Origin: Lindgomyces ingoldianus
Taxonomy: Eukaryota > Ascomycota > Dothideomycetes > Pleosporales > Lindgomycetaceae
Assembly (NCBI RefSeq): GCF_010093535.1
Contig: NW_022985174.1
Coordinates: forward strand, 742,131 to 806,130
DNA: 64,000 nt
Direction of reading: 5' to 3'
Shown: positions 12,087 to 23,572 of the stretch, piece by piece
Position numbering within the stretch: position 1 is the stretch's first letter
How the letters are laid out: every line of letters begins with the position of its first letter
Notes under the pieces: model-generated
Database searches by the model: none
What the model was told of the DNA's origin: nothing
Seen by the model: only the letters and a program-made list of their open reading frames with translations
Position numbers and translations under genes: made by a program

Positions 12087-15000
12087 GGCATGTGGGTAGT
12101 AGAAAGCGGGATTTGACTAGAGAGATAGCATACAGGACAGCGTCGGAAGCAGGAAGAGAAGGGATTGCGTTCACTCCACTACATCGTAGCTACCTCAGGA
12201 GGGAACGGCTGAAGCAGCCTTGACGTCGCGGCGCTTGCGGCTGGGCTGGCCAGCTTTTTACCAGCCTTTCGTGTTCTGTAGGTCGTCTGTGTGGTGAGGG
12301 CGCAAGGCTGACTGTTGTCAGCAGAAGCGTGGGTAGGACCTCTTGTCTCTGGTTCGTCTCCCGCCTCCGCTCTCTAATGAGGTCGAGATAGAGTTTCTTG
12401 AGCTGATGCACTTTCGTGTGCCGCGTCTGGCGTGCCTCGGTTCCATGCATGGTTTGCCGATCATTACAAAACCGACAGCTCGACAGCACACGATGGTTTC
12501 ATCGAGTCCGGCCTGTCGTGCATCGTTGGAATCGGAGCCATTTCCTCATAGCGATGGACGTGTTTCTTACATTTCAATGTCCGCCCGTCGTACATCGCGA
12601 ATGCAGGCCTCATTTCACACCAATCTCTCCTGTACTCCTCGGTTAATGTGTAGCGTTCTAGAGGCGGCTTGTTTCAAGTAGACAATCCGCGCAGTTCTCT
12701 CCACCACTGTTTCCTACCAGTGTAGTAGGCTTCGATGCAATAAAACCATAAACTCTACTCATGCTTGAATAATCTTGAATCCGTAAGGACAACTTATTGT
12801 ACAGCATTAACCTTCCCGGTCAGAAAACTGCGTAGACATGCAGCGTTTCGGTGTGATCACCCTTAAGACGACGAGTCCTTTCTTCCCCCGAAGCAGTCCC
12901 CTCCTTCGATCCTCCGCAGCGTTGCGATGCATCCAGCGATACGCAGCCAGTACCACTACGCAGCATAGATGCATCACAGACGACCCCTGCCTCTTATAAC
13001 CCTATGACTAGCCGGACAAGGTAGAACCGTGAAAGGACAGCTTCGCTAGCCGCGAACCAGCACAGCGAGGCGCAGACAGGCTCAGGTTCGTTCAGCTCAC
13101 CAAGTGTGGTGATGCCACAACCTAGATAATCTTTTATTACATTAAATAAAGAAGTGTCTCTTCAATCTTGATTTATTAAAATAGCTAGGAGAAGGATACA
13201 TCAAGCCGCCTTCGCTCCTCGATCGAATAGAAGATGGCTGTCAATGACAAAGTCAACTCTGAAGTCACAGAGCAGGACCTTTTCCTTGTCCTTTCTGTGC
13301 ACTAACACATGTACCTTAAGCGCAAGGCAGAAAGCTCGTGACCAAAAGTCGCCACACAATAGGTATATACAATATAATAACACTGCCGTCGTTGTATCCA
13401 CAACCTACGGCTCGTAGCATGATCTGACCAAGTAATTCGATGATATTGATATTGGCTATTCCGTAGTAGAGAGTTAGCTGATTCGGTAGGGTGAACTGCC
13501 CCGTTGTAGCAAAAAGCTCTATTTCAACTATAGAGTCGCCCCATCCATCAACGAGCCAGCAGACGGTGGGAACAAACAAAGCTCTTCAGCGACGCAGAGA
13601 ATGCTCGCCGGTCGTGCTTCACAGCTCAACGAAGAGTAGAAGACTAGTGGAAATGCATCCATCTGGCGGGAAATATACGCTTTAATGAGACGCCCGGATC
13701 TGCCACGCAACCTTGATCTTGATTGCTGGCGCGATCCTTTTGGCAAGAAGCAATATAAGCTGCGGACTCACTACCTTAATACCATGATTGACTTCGTCCA
13801 GCAGGCGCCTGCGAAGCGCTGCAGGGTAGGCGCGGGGTAACAGTGTCACAGCGTGCAAATCTAGAATCGGTTGTGTATTGTGCTTTGCAAAAAGCTGGTT
13901 ACAGTCAAATTTTTCCGGAGAACGGCCGTGAGAAGGTACAACAATGCTAAAACAAGAGATATACTTATGCAACTCAGCAATCCTCTGCAGCAAGCTGCAC
14001 TGTTTCTTTCTTTCATCTTTGTTTTTAGTAACATCTTCTTAAGATTAAATTATAGTTTACTTTCTAGTTTTGCAGATTGTTGTTCGTTTTCTTTTTACCT
14101 GTGCGCGTGCCAATGGCTTGGCAGTGAAAGCCGTGCGCAGAACTCCTAGCTATTGGTTGTAATTCTGACTGTAACTAGCCTTTTGCAAGGCACAATAAGC
14201 TACTTGCGACACTTGCCTCCCTCGAACGCAGTTGCGGCAGAACTCTGCAAAACATCACTATTGTGGGCATGTGATTTGTTGCGATGCAGGAGGTTACTTC
14301 TCTATCGCAGTCTGAGTTCACAACACTATGGTTGGAGTGGGTCCAGGATGCAAGCCAGCCATCCACCTTGCAAGTGATGGCAACATGAAGTTCCAATGAC
14401 CTGAGTTCCTTTTTTTCTTCTTTTTCTTCCTTCGTTTCTTTTTGATTCGTCCGTGCTTAAATACATAGCCCAATAAGCCTCTCCACGGGAAGCTGAGACC
14501 CTTGGTCACCTTTGTAAAGTTGGAGCAAGAAGCTCTTGAAACGTCCAGCCTCAAGTGAACCAGTTGCTTCTTCAAAAGGCCGACTCCTAAGTGCCAGTTA
14601 AGCCCCCATTCTTTCCTCTTGTCGACACATCAGAGATACTCATAGCATTTCACCGCACTTTGGTACCAGCGAAACATAGAACTGAAGCCTTCTAGTGTTT
14701 AGCGTGGTTTGACTTAATGCAATAGGCGTTGATCTAAAAGTACTGCAAACTGTTCAGCCCAGCTTGTTCTCCACAGAACTGAATCTTTATGTACCCAAGC
14801 CTATTCTTACTGGTTTCATTCGCCATGTCCTCTAGAGTCACCTTATCAGTCTCTATCCATCTATGCGTAAGTATAGCGTAGGGTGGGATTGGATCGTTGC
14901 CAACCAAATCATTAGTGGGCTGAATCTGCCATCATCGTCAAGTTTGAAAAGATGCACCGCTGAGCGCAGAGGCAAACGTTAGCAAACGGTGGGAATCAGC

Positions 15001-16874
15001 ATTAGTAGGGCTTGGAAGCAGTTATGGCGGGCCGGGTTAATGAGAATACCGAGTCGACCTAGTGAGGTTAGCTAGTGAAGAAGCAAAGCAAGGGAAGTAC
15101 AGTAAAGATTCAACGCGCCGAAAAAGTGTGGTCAGTTGTTGAGATCAAAAGAGTTGTAAAACTCTGGGTTTGACGGATTCTCCGCAGCCCAAGGGATTTG
15201 GCTGCACAGCCCGAACGTTGGCTCTGTGACCGAAGGCATTTTTTGGAGGCATACCGTTGACCGTGCCTTTCTTCAGGCTCCTGTGCTCTGGCTTCAAGGC
15301 CCCTCTAGCAAACCAGGGCTGGCACCAGTTGTGTTTCCTGTAAGAAGAGAAGCCACGGTCATAGGTTCACTAGCCATATGCTTAGGTTAGCCCGCTTCCA
15401 TGTATCAAATTACACTGTTATCATTCAGTAGGAAGTCCGTGTGGCACTTAGGAATGACTAGGATCACATCGCTTTAATTGGAAGGCACTAATCAGCATAG
15501 CGATGTTGCATTAATCAACCTCATGCGGCAGCCTGAGGTTAATAGCGGCTTCTTAGCATTAATGGGGACGTTTAGAGGGTGAAGAACTGCCCTTTTTGCA
15601 TATTGGGAGTGACGAGAGCGCGATGTTGGGGCTGTGGTGGAAGCACCCTACATTTCCACGAAGAGGAGGCCCTCCATAAACCAGGCGACGAGATGGCAAC
15701 TGCAGCGTAATTTTCGGCTGGGACAAGTCCCGAGGGTCGAGGAATGGCACAATCACACGTCTCACACAAAATCAAGTCGAGTGCGATATGAATGCGAAGT
15801 CGACATTGCCCTAAAGATAAAGTACCCGTAAATCGTGCATGGGTATGCAACTAGCTCTTCGACCGTGTGGCCTCCTTGTTGGATGACCTACACCTACCTC
15901 AGGAGAACACCATCCCCACTCCCCTTAGTTTCAAGCCTTAGAATATCATATTCGCTCCTTAGCTTTCTCGCACCCTCTCCTATTCTCGTTCAAATTGATT
16001 TCTCACTTCCATCTTATTCTGTTATCGTCTAAGTTTATCATGCTTGGCTAAGCTTCGATGAACCCACTTGTACATCTTGTAGGCGAAGAATTCTCTATTG
16101 AAATTAAATTGAAAGGTGAGTTTTGACGAGTCGTCCGTCTACTTGCTAATTAAAGAAGCTGAATCGAGAAGTATAAGGACACCGAATCGATTCCCGCTCG
16201 CTGGAGTACTTTCCGGGTTTTAGAGTTCTCTAGGAATGTTTTCTTCTCGTATAGGGTTTTGCTACAACCTCCATACTCTTAGGCGAAGCATGTTGGATAA
16301 CGAGTCACGTGTGCCAAGATGCGCTCGGCCCTCGGATCAGCCCCTACTCTAGCGCCATTTTCTCTCCAATTTTCCACGTCGAAACGCTCACCCATCCACC
16401 AAAATTCCTGCTCTGCAAACCCCCTTCAAGCGAACCGTACATCAAGCGATTTGATATAACTTATGGCTGGGCGGTCTATCCCACGAATATTTGTTACACT
16501 AAGGAAGTCTTCCGTTCTCTGAGTGTGTGGAATTTGCATTTGTAGTTTCACAGAAGCTGGCCCTATCGAAGACTTGTTGATCAGACTCCTCCAAGATCAG
16601 CGAGTTCAATTTGTGCGCCTAGAACAAACCCCAAGATGACCTGCCAAGGTCCGTCCCACTCGTGTTGCAGTTTCTGAGCGTTTGCGCTGAGGATTTTGCG
16701 TCAAAAAGTGGGAGACATCAATAGAATGACACCACCGGAATTTAGACTATTTGTTCATGCATGGCTAAGTAATATTTGTTCGTTTACGTCGTGAATACCC
16801 TACCTCATAGCATTCCCATGCAATGAGAGGGTTGATGGGAGGGATTTCCCCCCCGTGTCGTGTAAAGTGCTAAG
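12087..16874. other. Gene-free stretch of 4.8 kb
   Basis: Composition is normal but no frame shows a recognisable domain or convincing exon structure. The best candidate is a 103-codon minus-strand frame at 13682-13993 with no recognisable family, which I do not call. A polypyrimidine tract lies at about 14407-14440. The absence of RIP-like AT bias sets this apart from the left end; it could hold an unrecognised non-coding or decayed locus. Confidence 0.45.
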
Positions 16875-17693
16875 CTACAATTCCTTCTTGCCCTCCTTCA
16901 CTGGCTCAGCTTTGTGCGTCATAGGCTCTCCCATCGCGGGGGGCGCCCGAGTAACTAGCATATACGTCGCCGTCATAGCCTCGGCGAGAAGCTCGATAAT
17001 GCTCGCACATGCAAGGCCCCAGACGTTGATGCTGACGCTTCCAACGGGCGCGCGGGGAAAACTCAATATCCATTCCACATACCCTGGCACCCATCTCTCG
17101 GGAATCCAAAACATTGGCGTCTTCGAATGCCAGAATTGCAGGGCAAAGCGGAGGCCGGTGGTTGAGAGCCAACGAAGCGTGGAGATTGAGCTGAAGAAGG
17201 TGGTTTGGTGGGCGCGGAGGGAGCCATCTGGACGCAACCATGTCAGTTATTGCAAATTGCAAGGTTCTAGGGTAGTGGTGCTGGGCGGTGTTTGAAATGA
17301 TAAAGTGAGTGCACACCTATTTTCTCGAACTCGGATAGAGCTTTGTCGTGCTCTCGTCGCAGCTTCGCCCATCTCGCGAAGTCATCTTGTGCGGAGACGG
17401 CGTTGAGTTCGCGTTTTAGGCGCACGATTTCTCGTTTCAGAGTGCTGGCTTTAGCAGTGGAGGAGGAGGTTCGCGTGGGGAATTTGGTATAGAGGATCCA
17501 TAGCTATTCCTTTATCAGCATATGGTCACATGGCCTAGTGGGCTGTGCAGAGAAATTTGAAGTTGTGACTGTGGGCTACGATGGAAATGGAGATGGGGAA
17601 GCGTACCACTTGGTTGATCGTATTGGCACCCACAGTGTTGATGATGTGGAGAAGGAGTTGTACTACAAATACAACCAGGAGAAGGGATGGCAT
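16875..17693 (-). CDS. GET1: GET1 (WRB family) tail-anchored protein insertion receptor subunit, frameshifted as read
   Basis: This is the ER membrane subunit of the Get1/Get2 receptor that accepts tail-anchored proteins from Get3. The exons are 17693-17607, 17504-17317 and 17227-16875, with GT-AG introns. Exon 1 codes the first membrane helix ([21 protein letters not shown]). Exon 2 gives [13 protein letters not shown] and then the cytosolic coiled coil ([27 protein letters not shown]). Exon 3 gives [16 protein letters not shown] and [18 protein letters not shown]. Exon 2 has one base too many: the conserved first part runs into TGC-TAA near 17455, while the coiled coil continues one frame away. 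The slip lies in or near a CCC run at about 17459-17461. It is a real frameshift or a sequencing error. The family assignment is firm. Confidence 0.85.
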
Positions 17694-17926
17694 AGTAGTG
17701 GTTGTGAGAGTTGGTCAGCCCATGGTGGGAAGTTGGAATCGTGTTATGTCATGATGAATTTGGCCCGGCCCGCTGTCATCAGTGGTCCGTGCACATGCTT
17801 ACTCTACTCGGGCTTTAGTGATGTTCAGGCATCATCTCAGCATCAACTCAACATCCACCTCAGCTGTTCTCTGAAATATCACTCTGGCCGCTCCTCGATG
17901 GGCATTCTTCTTGAATTGAAGAAGCC
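17694..17926. promoter_or_regulatory. Divergent promoter of GET1 and the prenyltransferase-repeat gene
   Basis: The 233 bp between the two ATGs must carry both promoters. Pyrimidine-rich stretches lie upstream of the plus-strand start. No clear TATA box is seen, and none of the TCCGAA motifs found in the cluster at the right end is present. Confidence 0.6.
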
Positions 17927-19045
17927 ATGTCGAAACTAGATGATCCATTGTCCACAAAACTCCAAGATGCAGCCTACGACACCTTAAACGAATACTTTAT
18001 CGAGCATCAAGATGAAGTGATTAACATTACGGTCCTTCCACCGGGAATGCCGTTCGACTCAGATGTCCTGATCATGCAAGATGGTCCGACTATGGGTGTC
18101 CCCAAATCCACCCTAGTCTTAGCCTTCCTCCGTGCGAGGCGAATATTTCTCGAAGCGGAGAAAGTCCTTAGACTAGAGGCGTCGCGGGTGATTCTTCTCT
18201 TCGACCCTGAGTACATCACAGCCACAAACCTCCGTAAAAGGAGGATCCTTGGCTTGGTGGCTAAGAAGTGCGAGAGTGGGTGGGACGAGTACAAAAAGAC
18301 ACTGGGCCGGGAGACCATATTTCTCAACAGCATCCTGACCTCGCCACTACACCGCCAATCAAAATCTCCTACGCTCTGGCACCATCGCGCATGGCTCCTG
18401 GAATTCATTTCCTTAACAAAACTGGCCGAGCCTTCTCCAGATTCATTCCTTCTCTTCGCCAGAGCTGAGCTCGATGCTGTTCTTAAGGCAGGGGAGCAAC
18501 ACCCCAAGAACTATTACGCCTGGCAATACGCTCGGACATTGTTCGAAAAACTCGATATCATGTTCCTGGACGAGACCGAGCACTTCTGGAAATCTGCATA
18601 TCATGCATTTCTTACTACTTGCGCTTTACTCGTTAAAGCATGGTGCTGTAAGCATGTCAGCGATGTCTCGGGGCTGTCGTTTTTGTTTTTTCTCCTCCCA
18701 AGGTTGAAATCAGTTTCGCGGCGACGACGTATTGTTAGGGACGTCTTAGATTACACGGAGAAGTTACGACTGGACCAAGAATCATTATGGACGTTCCTCC
18801 GCACTACACTCGCAAGTGCGGTTTTGGAAGGGGAGCGAGACGCACTGACCCAGCAGTTACGCAACTACCAGTTGGAGAGGATTCTCGGAGAACAGGGTAA
18901 AGACGAAGAAAATAGAGTCACCGCGGCCGTGAAATGGATTGATATGTACAGTATTTCATTACTTAATTCCCCATCCGTTGAAACAGGAAGTACAGAGAAA
19001 CCAATAGGGCCTTCGTCAATCATGAGCACAGAATCGAAGAAATAG
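17927..19045 (+). CDS. Protein prenyltransferase alpha-subunit repeat protein (PTAR1/ECM9-like)
   Basis: This is a single-exon frame of 372 residues from ATG at 17927, just after GAAGCC. PPTA-type repeats are visible as SPTLWHHRAWLLEFI (about residues 146-160) and HPKNYYAWQYARTLFEKL (about 191-208). These are the W-x-x-R/Y-A helix pairs that form the alpha-alpha superhelix of farnesyl and geranylgeranyl transferase alpha subunits. The divergence, and the lack of the full run of five regular repeats, point to the orphan PTAR1-like group rather than RAM2 or BET4, so catalytic partnership is uncertain. It is divergent from GET1 and tail-to-tail with the next gene, only 26 bp away. The frame is intact and looks like a conserved housekeeping gene. 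Confidence 0.8.
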   Translation: MSKLDDPLSTKLQDAAYDTLNEYFIEHQDEVINITVLPPGMPFDSDVLIMQDGPTMGVPKSTLVLAFLRARRIFLEAEKVLRLEASRVILLFDPEYITATNLRKRRILGLVAKKCESGWDEYKKTLGRETIFLNSILTSPLHRQSKSPTLWHHRAWLLEFISLTKLAEPSPDSFLLFARAELDAVLKAGEQHPKNYYAWQYARTLFEKLDIMFLDETEHFWKSAYHAFLTTCALLVKAWCCKHVSDVSGLSFLFFLLPRLKSVSRRRRIVRDVLDYTEKLRLDQESLWTFLRTTLASAVLEGERDALTQQLRNYQLERILGEQGKDEENRVTAAVKWIDMYSISLLNSPSVETGSTEKPIGPSSIMSTESKK

Positions 19046-19071
19046 CTGGTCACATCTTCCTCTCGTCCTGT

Positions 19072-20072
19072 CTACAAACTAAGGCACACAGCCTTTTTAC
19101 CAAGGTCAATGGCCATCCCAGAAGAAATTTTGAAAATAAAACGGACAATGGCCAGTCCCTTCCCTTCGTCCTTCGCGTCTCGTGGATCTTTAGATATACT
19201 TCGTCTCCTACCAGGAATACTGGACCCCGAGCCTAAAAAAGGAGACTGAGGGTTAGGAGAGCGTGCGGAATTTTCCGATGAAGCGATGGACCTCGGCCTC
19301 TGCGACTGCCCTGCATATGTGATCGGGGGCGTCGTTTCTATGGGTGGGGGGAGCGGTCTTTGGGTGGTTGGTTGGGCTGGTGCCTGGACCTGACTCCCCA
19401 CCTCATATGTTGTCAGGAACTTTCCCTTTGCCAGCAAGCGCGTCATTGAATCTTGCTCGAATTGATAGTCTAGATTGTATGGAGTATCAGGATTTCCGTA
19501 TGCCCGTAGGTGAGACCACTCGATCGAATATACGTCGCGGAGGTTCACGTAACTGTCCCAGCGCAATACAGCGCCCCCGGCCAATTCCAGGTTTGGAAAC
19601 CTCTTTTTCGCCTTCTTCGAGTTTGCGTCTGGATGGGGGGGCGTTGGTGTGATAGGGAGGTACCAAGAGCGGCGACTCGCATGGAACTCGTTGGCTTTGC
19701 CATAAATTTCATGGAGCTTCTTGCCTTGGAAGGATGTTATCTGACTACAGTAAGTACTCTGCTATATCTTATTCTGCTGACCTTACTAACGACGTGAAAG
19801 TGCACTATGCTCGCTTCATGTGCCGGTCTTGAAAGAATTACCACCGGATGGTTGTAGATTCCTTCCTCCACCGCACCTTTCCCATGAGCCCGTCTAACAG
19901 CCCTAGGAGGCAGTTCGTCTTTCGGCGGCAACCAGAGTATTCGGCCTTGCACAATCTCCCCTTCTCCAACTGCTCTTTCCTCTCTCTGGCATGAAGATCT
20001 TCTAGCCTGAGTGGTTCTAGTTGGTGATGTGTTGGGCAGGTACGGATTCCTGTTATTCTCAAAGTATGCCAT
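19072..20072 (-). CDS. Uncharacterised two-exon protein
   Basis: Exon 1 is 20072-19791 and exon 2 is 19740-19072, separated by a 50-bp intron (GTTAGT..CAG). The splice joins VHFHV to ITSFQGKKL in phase and gives 316 residues. The N-terminal 200 residues look folded (EIVQGRILWLPPKDELP, YNHPVVILSR, HFHVITSF, RRSWYLPITPTPPHPD, LRWDSYVNL, SIEWSHLRAYG). The next 90 are Pro/Ser-rich and probably disordered, and the C-terminus has a short hydrophobic stretch. Families of this kind are common in Pezizomycotina, but I do not recognise a named function. The segment upstream of its start, towards 20150, is a plausible promoter. The splice is well supported; the function is unknown. Confidence 0.75.
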
Positions 20073-21324
20073 CGTGCCTCGAGCAAATGATTCAATGGCT
20101 CCTCAATTTCAAATTTTGCCCCCTCAACCTTCAACCCTCCCGACTTATACTTGCCTCAACTGACTGTGCCGTGTTGTTCGCGCATTGTCGCGCACAACAA
20201 CAACCTGAGCCCCTGGCATGCATCACTCTCACATGGGATCGCGACCCCACTCCAGACTTGCCAAATAACGGTCTATGACGCCTTGCCAAACCAAGATGCC
20301 ACAGCCTATCCTCAGCTACGATGACAGCGGAGTCACCGAGTCGCGATTCGTTTAGCCAATCATATGCACCGCCACAGTGCATTTAGTGTGGCGAAAGCAG
20401 TGGCTCAGCCGCACGACGGACCGCAAACTTAATGCATTATCCAATCCTCCCCACGAAAAAAGGAAACTGGCGGTTCACTACAGCCCCATGGACCCAATGG
20501 CCTGGGGCTGAAAGGGTTTAAGGAGATGACCCTGCAACTGCTTTCGTAACCCTCTGAGCAGGGACAGGCGGAGATTGCGTAGTTGTGGCTGGTATAACCA
20601 CACTGTGGCTACGACTTCGTACGCATACGAATCGAATCGCAACATTGGCATCGTTCGGATACGTCCACCTGTGGCTGTATTTTCGGCTCTTGATACTATT
20701 GGTTACGTATACCGCTTGTCACTCCCATGCGTGCGACGTAGCAATCCGCTCGCTTCCCACGGACACACCCTAAGTCCTCGATACGCGACCACCGACCGAT
20801 CGAGGCTTCACGATGCGATGCACGATGGGGTCCGAAATACTACGCAAAAGGAGCGGAGTCGTGTGATGCAAACGTCATTCAATCATTAGTTGTCTATGTA
20901 CCTGCAGTTCAATGATTCGTGCGCCGCATCTGTGGCGAGTGCAGACTTCCTTCACCGCTGGCCCCGTGCCAGCGCTTCGGTCCGGTCCCATAACCCTCAG
21001 GCGTCTATGGAGACCGCCGATCTACTTTCCTCCTTTCTGTCAACCTCTTTCCCAGATTGTGTGCGCTGGAACTGTGCCCCTCCCGACGCAGCGGAATCCC
21101 TCTCCTTCATTATCAAAACAGTCTTCCATGCATTTGGTCCCTGATCCCATGTGATCCGTCTATTCGCCAAAAATATCATAACGCTGCTCGTAATGCCCAT
21201 TTCAATATCCGGTGTGACTCCTACCTCTTCTCAACCAGTTGAGACATTCCTGTTCCACGACCTGAGGAAATTATCTCCACCGCCTTAAACATCGCCAACC
21301 TCACCGCCTAATCACCTCCTTCCA
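20073..21324. other. Intergenic, no supported gene
   Basis: The segment holds the promoter side of the gene ending at 19072 and the 3' side of the gene at 21325-22353. Several short frames exist here, but none has domain content or splice support. Confidence 0.5.
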
Positions 21325-22353
21325 TTACCGCCAGAACCCACTCAACCTTTCGCCCATTCCTGAGGCCATGACACTAAGCCTCCGGCTTCCACTTCTCTCC
21401 CTCGCCGCTCCAGGCTTACCGGTCTCGATCCTTTCCTCAACACCCCTCAGCTCAACTTTATAATGCTGGACCTTGGCCCCAATGCCTTCAAGCTGCCGTA
21501 CTGGATTCGCAACATGCCGGTCCCAGAGATCGGGACTCACGCTTTGCTGGTTATACCCATAGCTCTTTTGCAGTGGATGCTTAAAGCGTTCTGCATCCAC
21601 GCGATTACTCCATTCAAACACCATCACTAGCGTCTCATCCTCGGCATTCGCTTTCTCGGAGTCCGAGTCTCTAGGTAGGAACATCGCCATATTCTTCTCA
21701 TCGGAATTCGTGCTCTTTAACACGCCTTCATATTCGCTATTATATGAACTCGATGGCGACACAGGCTCGCCGGGAAGTTCTGTCCACGCCCAGAAATCCC
21801 GCACGAGGTCTCCGGGCCGACTGAAGCCGGCGGGGGCCGATACAGCAAGCATAGCGGAAAGAGAAGAACGCTTAGGATCCCAGCCAAAGCGCTTGCCGAT
21901 GGCGCCTGCGACTGTAGCGTTTGGCGCGTTGACGACGATGATATCGAATGCAATTTTCTCATCTGGAGACGAGGAGGCAAGGGCGATGGCGGAGTAGTCA
22001 AGGAGGATGTGCTGGACGGTTGGGGGGTTACTTAGGTGGCGTAATACCGGTGAGAAGAGGGGTGATGTGCTGTTTTGACATGTTTCGCTAAGCGTGGTGA
22101 CGATGATGGCAGTTTTGGGGTCCTCAAGACAGGGCGACCAGCTTGTGAAGCGTGATGGGTGCGACGTGTTTTCTGCGGCGTCGGTGATGTTGTTAAGTAC
22201 GGCGTTTAGCGCGGCGTAGGGCGTGGGGTTGAAGGTTGAAACGGGAGTCTTGAAGCTGAGGGTTATGAGGCAGACATCGAGGAGCGTAGGGCTAAGAGAA
22301 ACGGTGTTTACAGCGTGGTTGCGGTGGTCACAGGTTCTGCAGCAGGACGGCAT
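21325..22353 (-). CDS. Uncharacterised 342-residue protein
   Basis: This is an intact single-exon frame from ATG at 22353. The N-terminal part is rich in Cys (CCRTC) and reads as alternating strands and helices (AAIIVTTLSETC, IAFDIIVVNAPN). The segment LVMVFEWSNRVDAERFKHPL followed by an HYKVELRGVEE strand resembles the repeated halves of dimeric alpha-beta barrel (ABM-like) proteins, but that is a loose impression. The C-terminus is basic and Ser-rich. I do not recognise a named family. Codon use and length argue for a real gene. Confidence 0.6.
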   Translation of the reverse strand: MPSCCRTCDHRNHAVNTVSLSPTLLDVCLITLSFKTPVSTFNPTPYAALNAVLNNITDAAENTSHPSRFTSWSPCLEDPKTAIIVTTLSETCQNSTSPLFSPVLRHLSNPPTVQHILLDYSAIALASSSPDEKIAFDIIVVNAPNATVAGAIGKRFGWDPKRSSLSAMLAVSAPAGFSRPGDLVRDFWAWTELPGEPVSPSSSYNSEYEGVLKSTNSDEKNMAMFLPRDSDSEKANAEDETLVMVFEWSNRVDAERFKHPLQKSYGYNQQSVSPDLWDRHVANPVRQLEGIGAKVQHYKVELRGVEERIETGKPGAARERSGSRRLSVMASGMGERLSGFWR

Positions 22354-23572
22354 GGCGATGGCGGTGGATGGCTTGAAGGATGAGTATTTGTGATCAGTGA
22401 CAAGCTCCGAGATAAGCTATCTGTCGGCTTTTATGTAGTCCGAAGGGCTAAGAAGTTCGGGAGGCGAAATTTGTGGTCGTTTCCGGATGCGCGATGAGGT
22501 GGTGTGATATAGTGCAAGATGCGATTTCCTAGTTTGGAAGACTCTGGAAAGAAGTCGAGATTTTTTTTAATGCAGAGATTGGGAGTAAAATCCGACCAAG
22601 GTGAAGTCGAGGTTGCTAAACTATTTCGGGGTTGTGAGTGCAGAAGGATGGGGCTGTGAATGCTCGAACATGAATAGCGAGTGACGAGATCCGTGCTAAA
22701 GCGAGGGACGGTAAAACAATGTACGAGCGACGGTGTTGAGCGTTTCAAGTTGCGGTCGAGCACATATATGCTGTGCAAGTAAAATCGGAAGTTTTCCCGA
22801 ACAATAAAAGCGTGACAGATGAAGGAGGAAGATGCCTTGCACCGCCTCCGGCTCCAGCGTCAGCAAACTTGCCTCCCTAATCGATAAGGACACAGACAAC
22901 GTTGAAAGGTATATTTAGTAACAACGGCGATGGGGCTGAACAGCGGCGTTTCAGGTGGAGGGGGAAACGGGAAATGTTGACTTATAGTGGAGGGGAATAT
23001 TTATTGAATGTCGGTGAGAAGCCGGATGGGGACTCGTGATGATGTCGACGATGACCTCGAGAGGGTTACGCGGTCTTGATCATCAAAGCGGCGAATGTTG
23101 AAGCTTGCGCGTATGGGAGTCAGCGGTCGTGAGAGGAGAAAGACGGTCTGCTCGTCGTGGGGAAGGACTGTGAGGATGCTCCGCCTCAAAAAAGGTCGTA
23201 TTCATGAGAGAAGTTAGTTTTGACGCTAAGCCTGAGGTGTCAGTTCAAACCTTGAGTGGCGGTCACGTGGTTGCTGACACACCATCCGAAACCCTTGGAA
23301 AGTAGCAGCAGCCGCCTTCCCATTCTCTCGTCTCCTCCTGTTAACGTCGAACTGACCGGTCGATTTGCTCTCCTTCCATAGCACTTGCTCGAAATGTGGC
23401 CAGAATAACACGTGCTCAGTCATGGGGACTACCAAGTGCTTCAGCTTTCTGCGCTGCGGTTGGCCATTGTCTAGTCTTTAGCTCCCTTCTCCTTGAAAAC
23501 TCCCCGTGCTCTAGTCCTTTGAAACACATGAACTATTTTCAGAATATTCTCTGCTCTCGTTAAGCAAACTGG
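22354..23572. other. Intergenic, no supported gene
   Basis: This carries the 5' flank of the minus-strand gene ending at 21325 and the region before the HET remnant. Short frames only. One GTCCGAAGG word at about 22437 matches the cluster motif and is taken as background. Confidence 0.5.

Noticed and set aside
12343..12681. 112-codon plus-strand frame near the NLR-like pseudogene
   Set aside because: No domain, and it overlaps equally long frames on both strands.
13682..13993. 103-codon minus-strand frame with protein-like composition
   Set aside because: No recognisable family, no flanking exons and no neighbours to support it.
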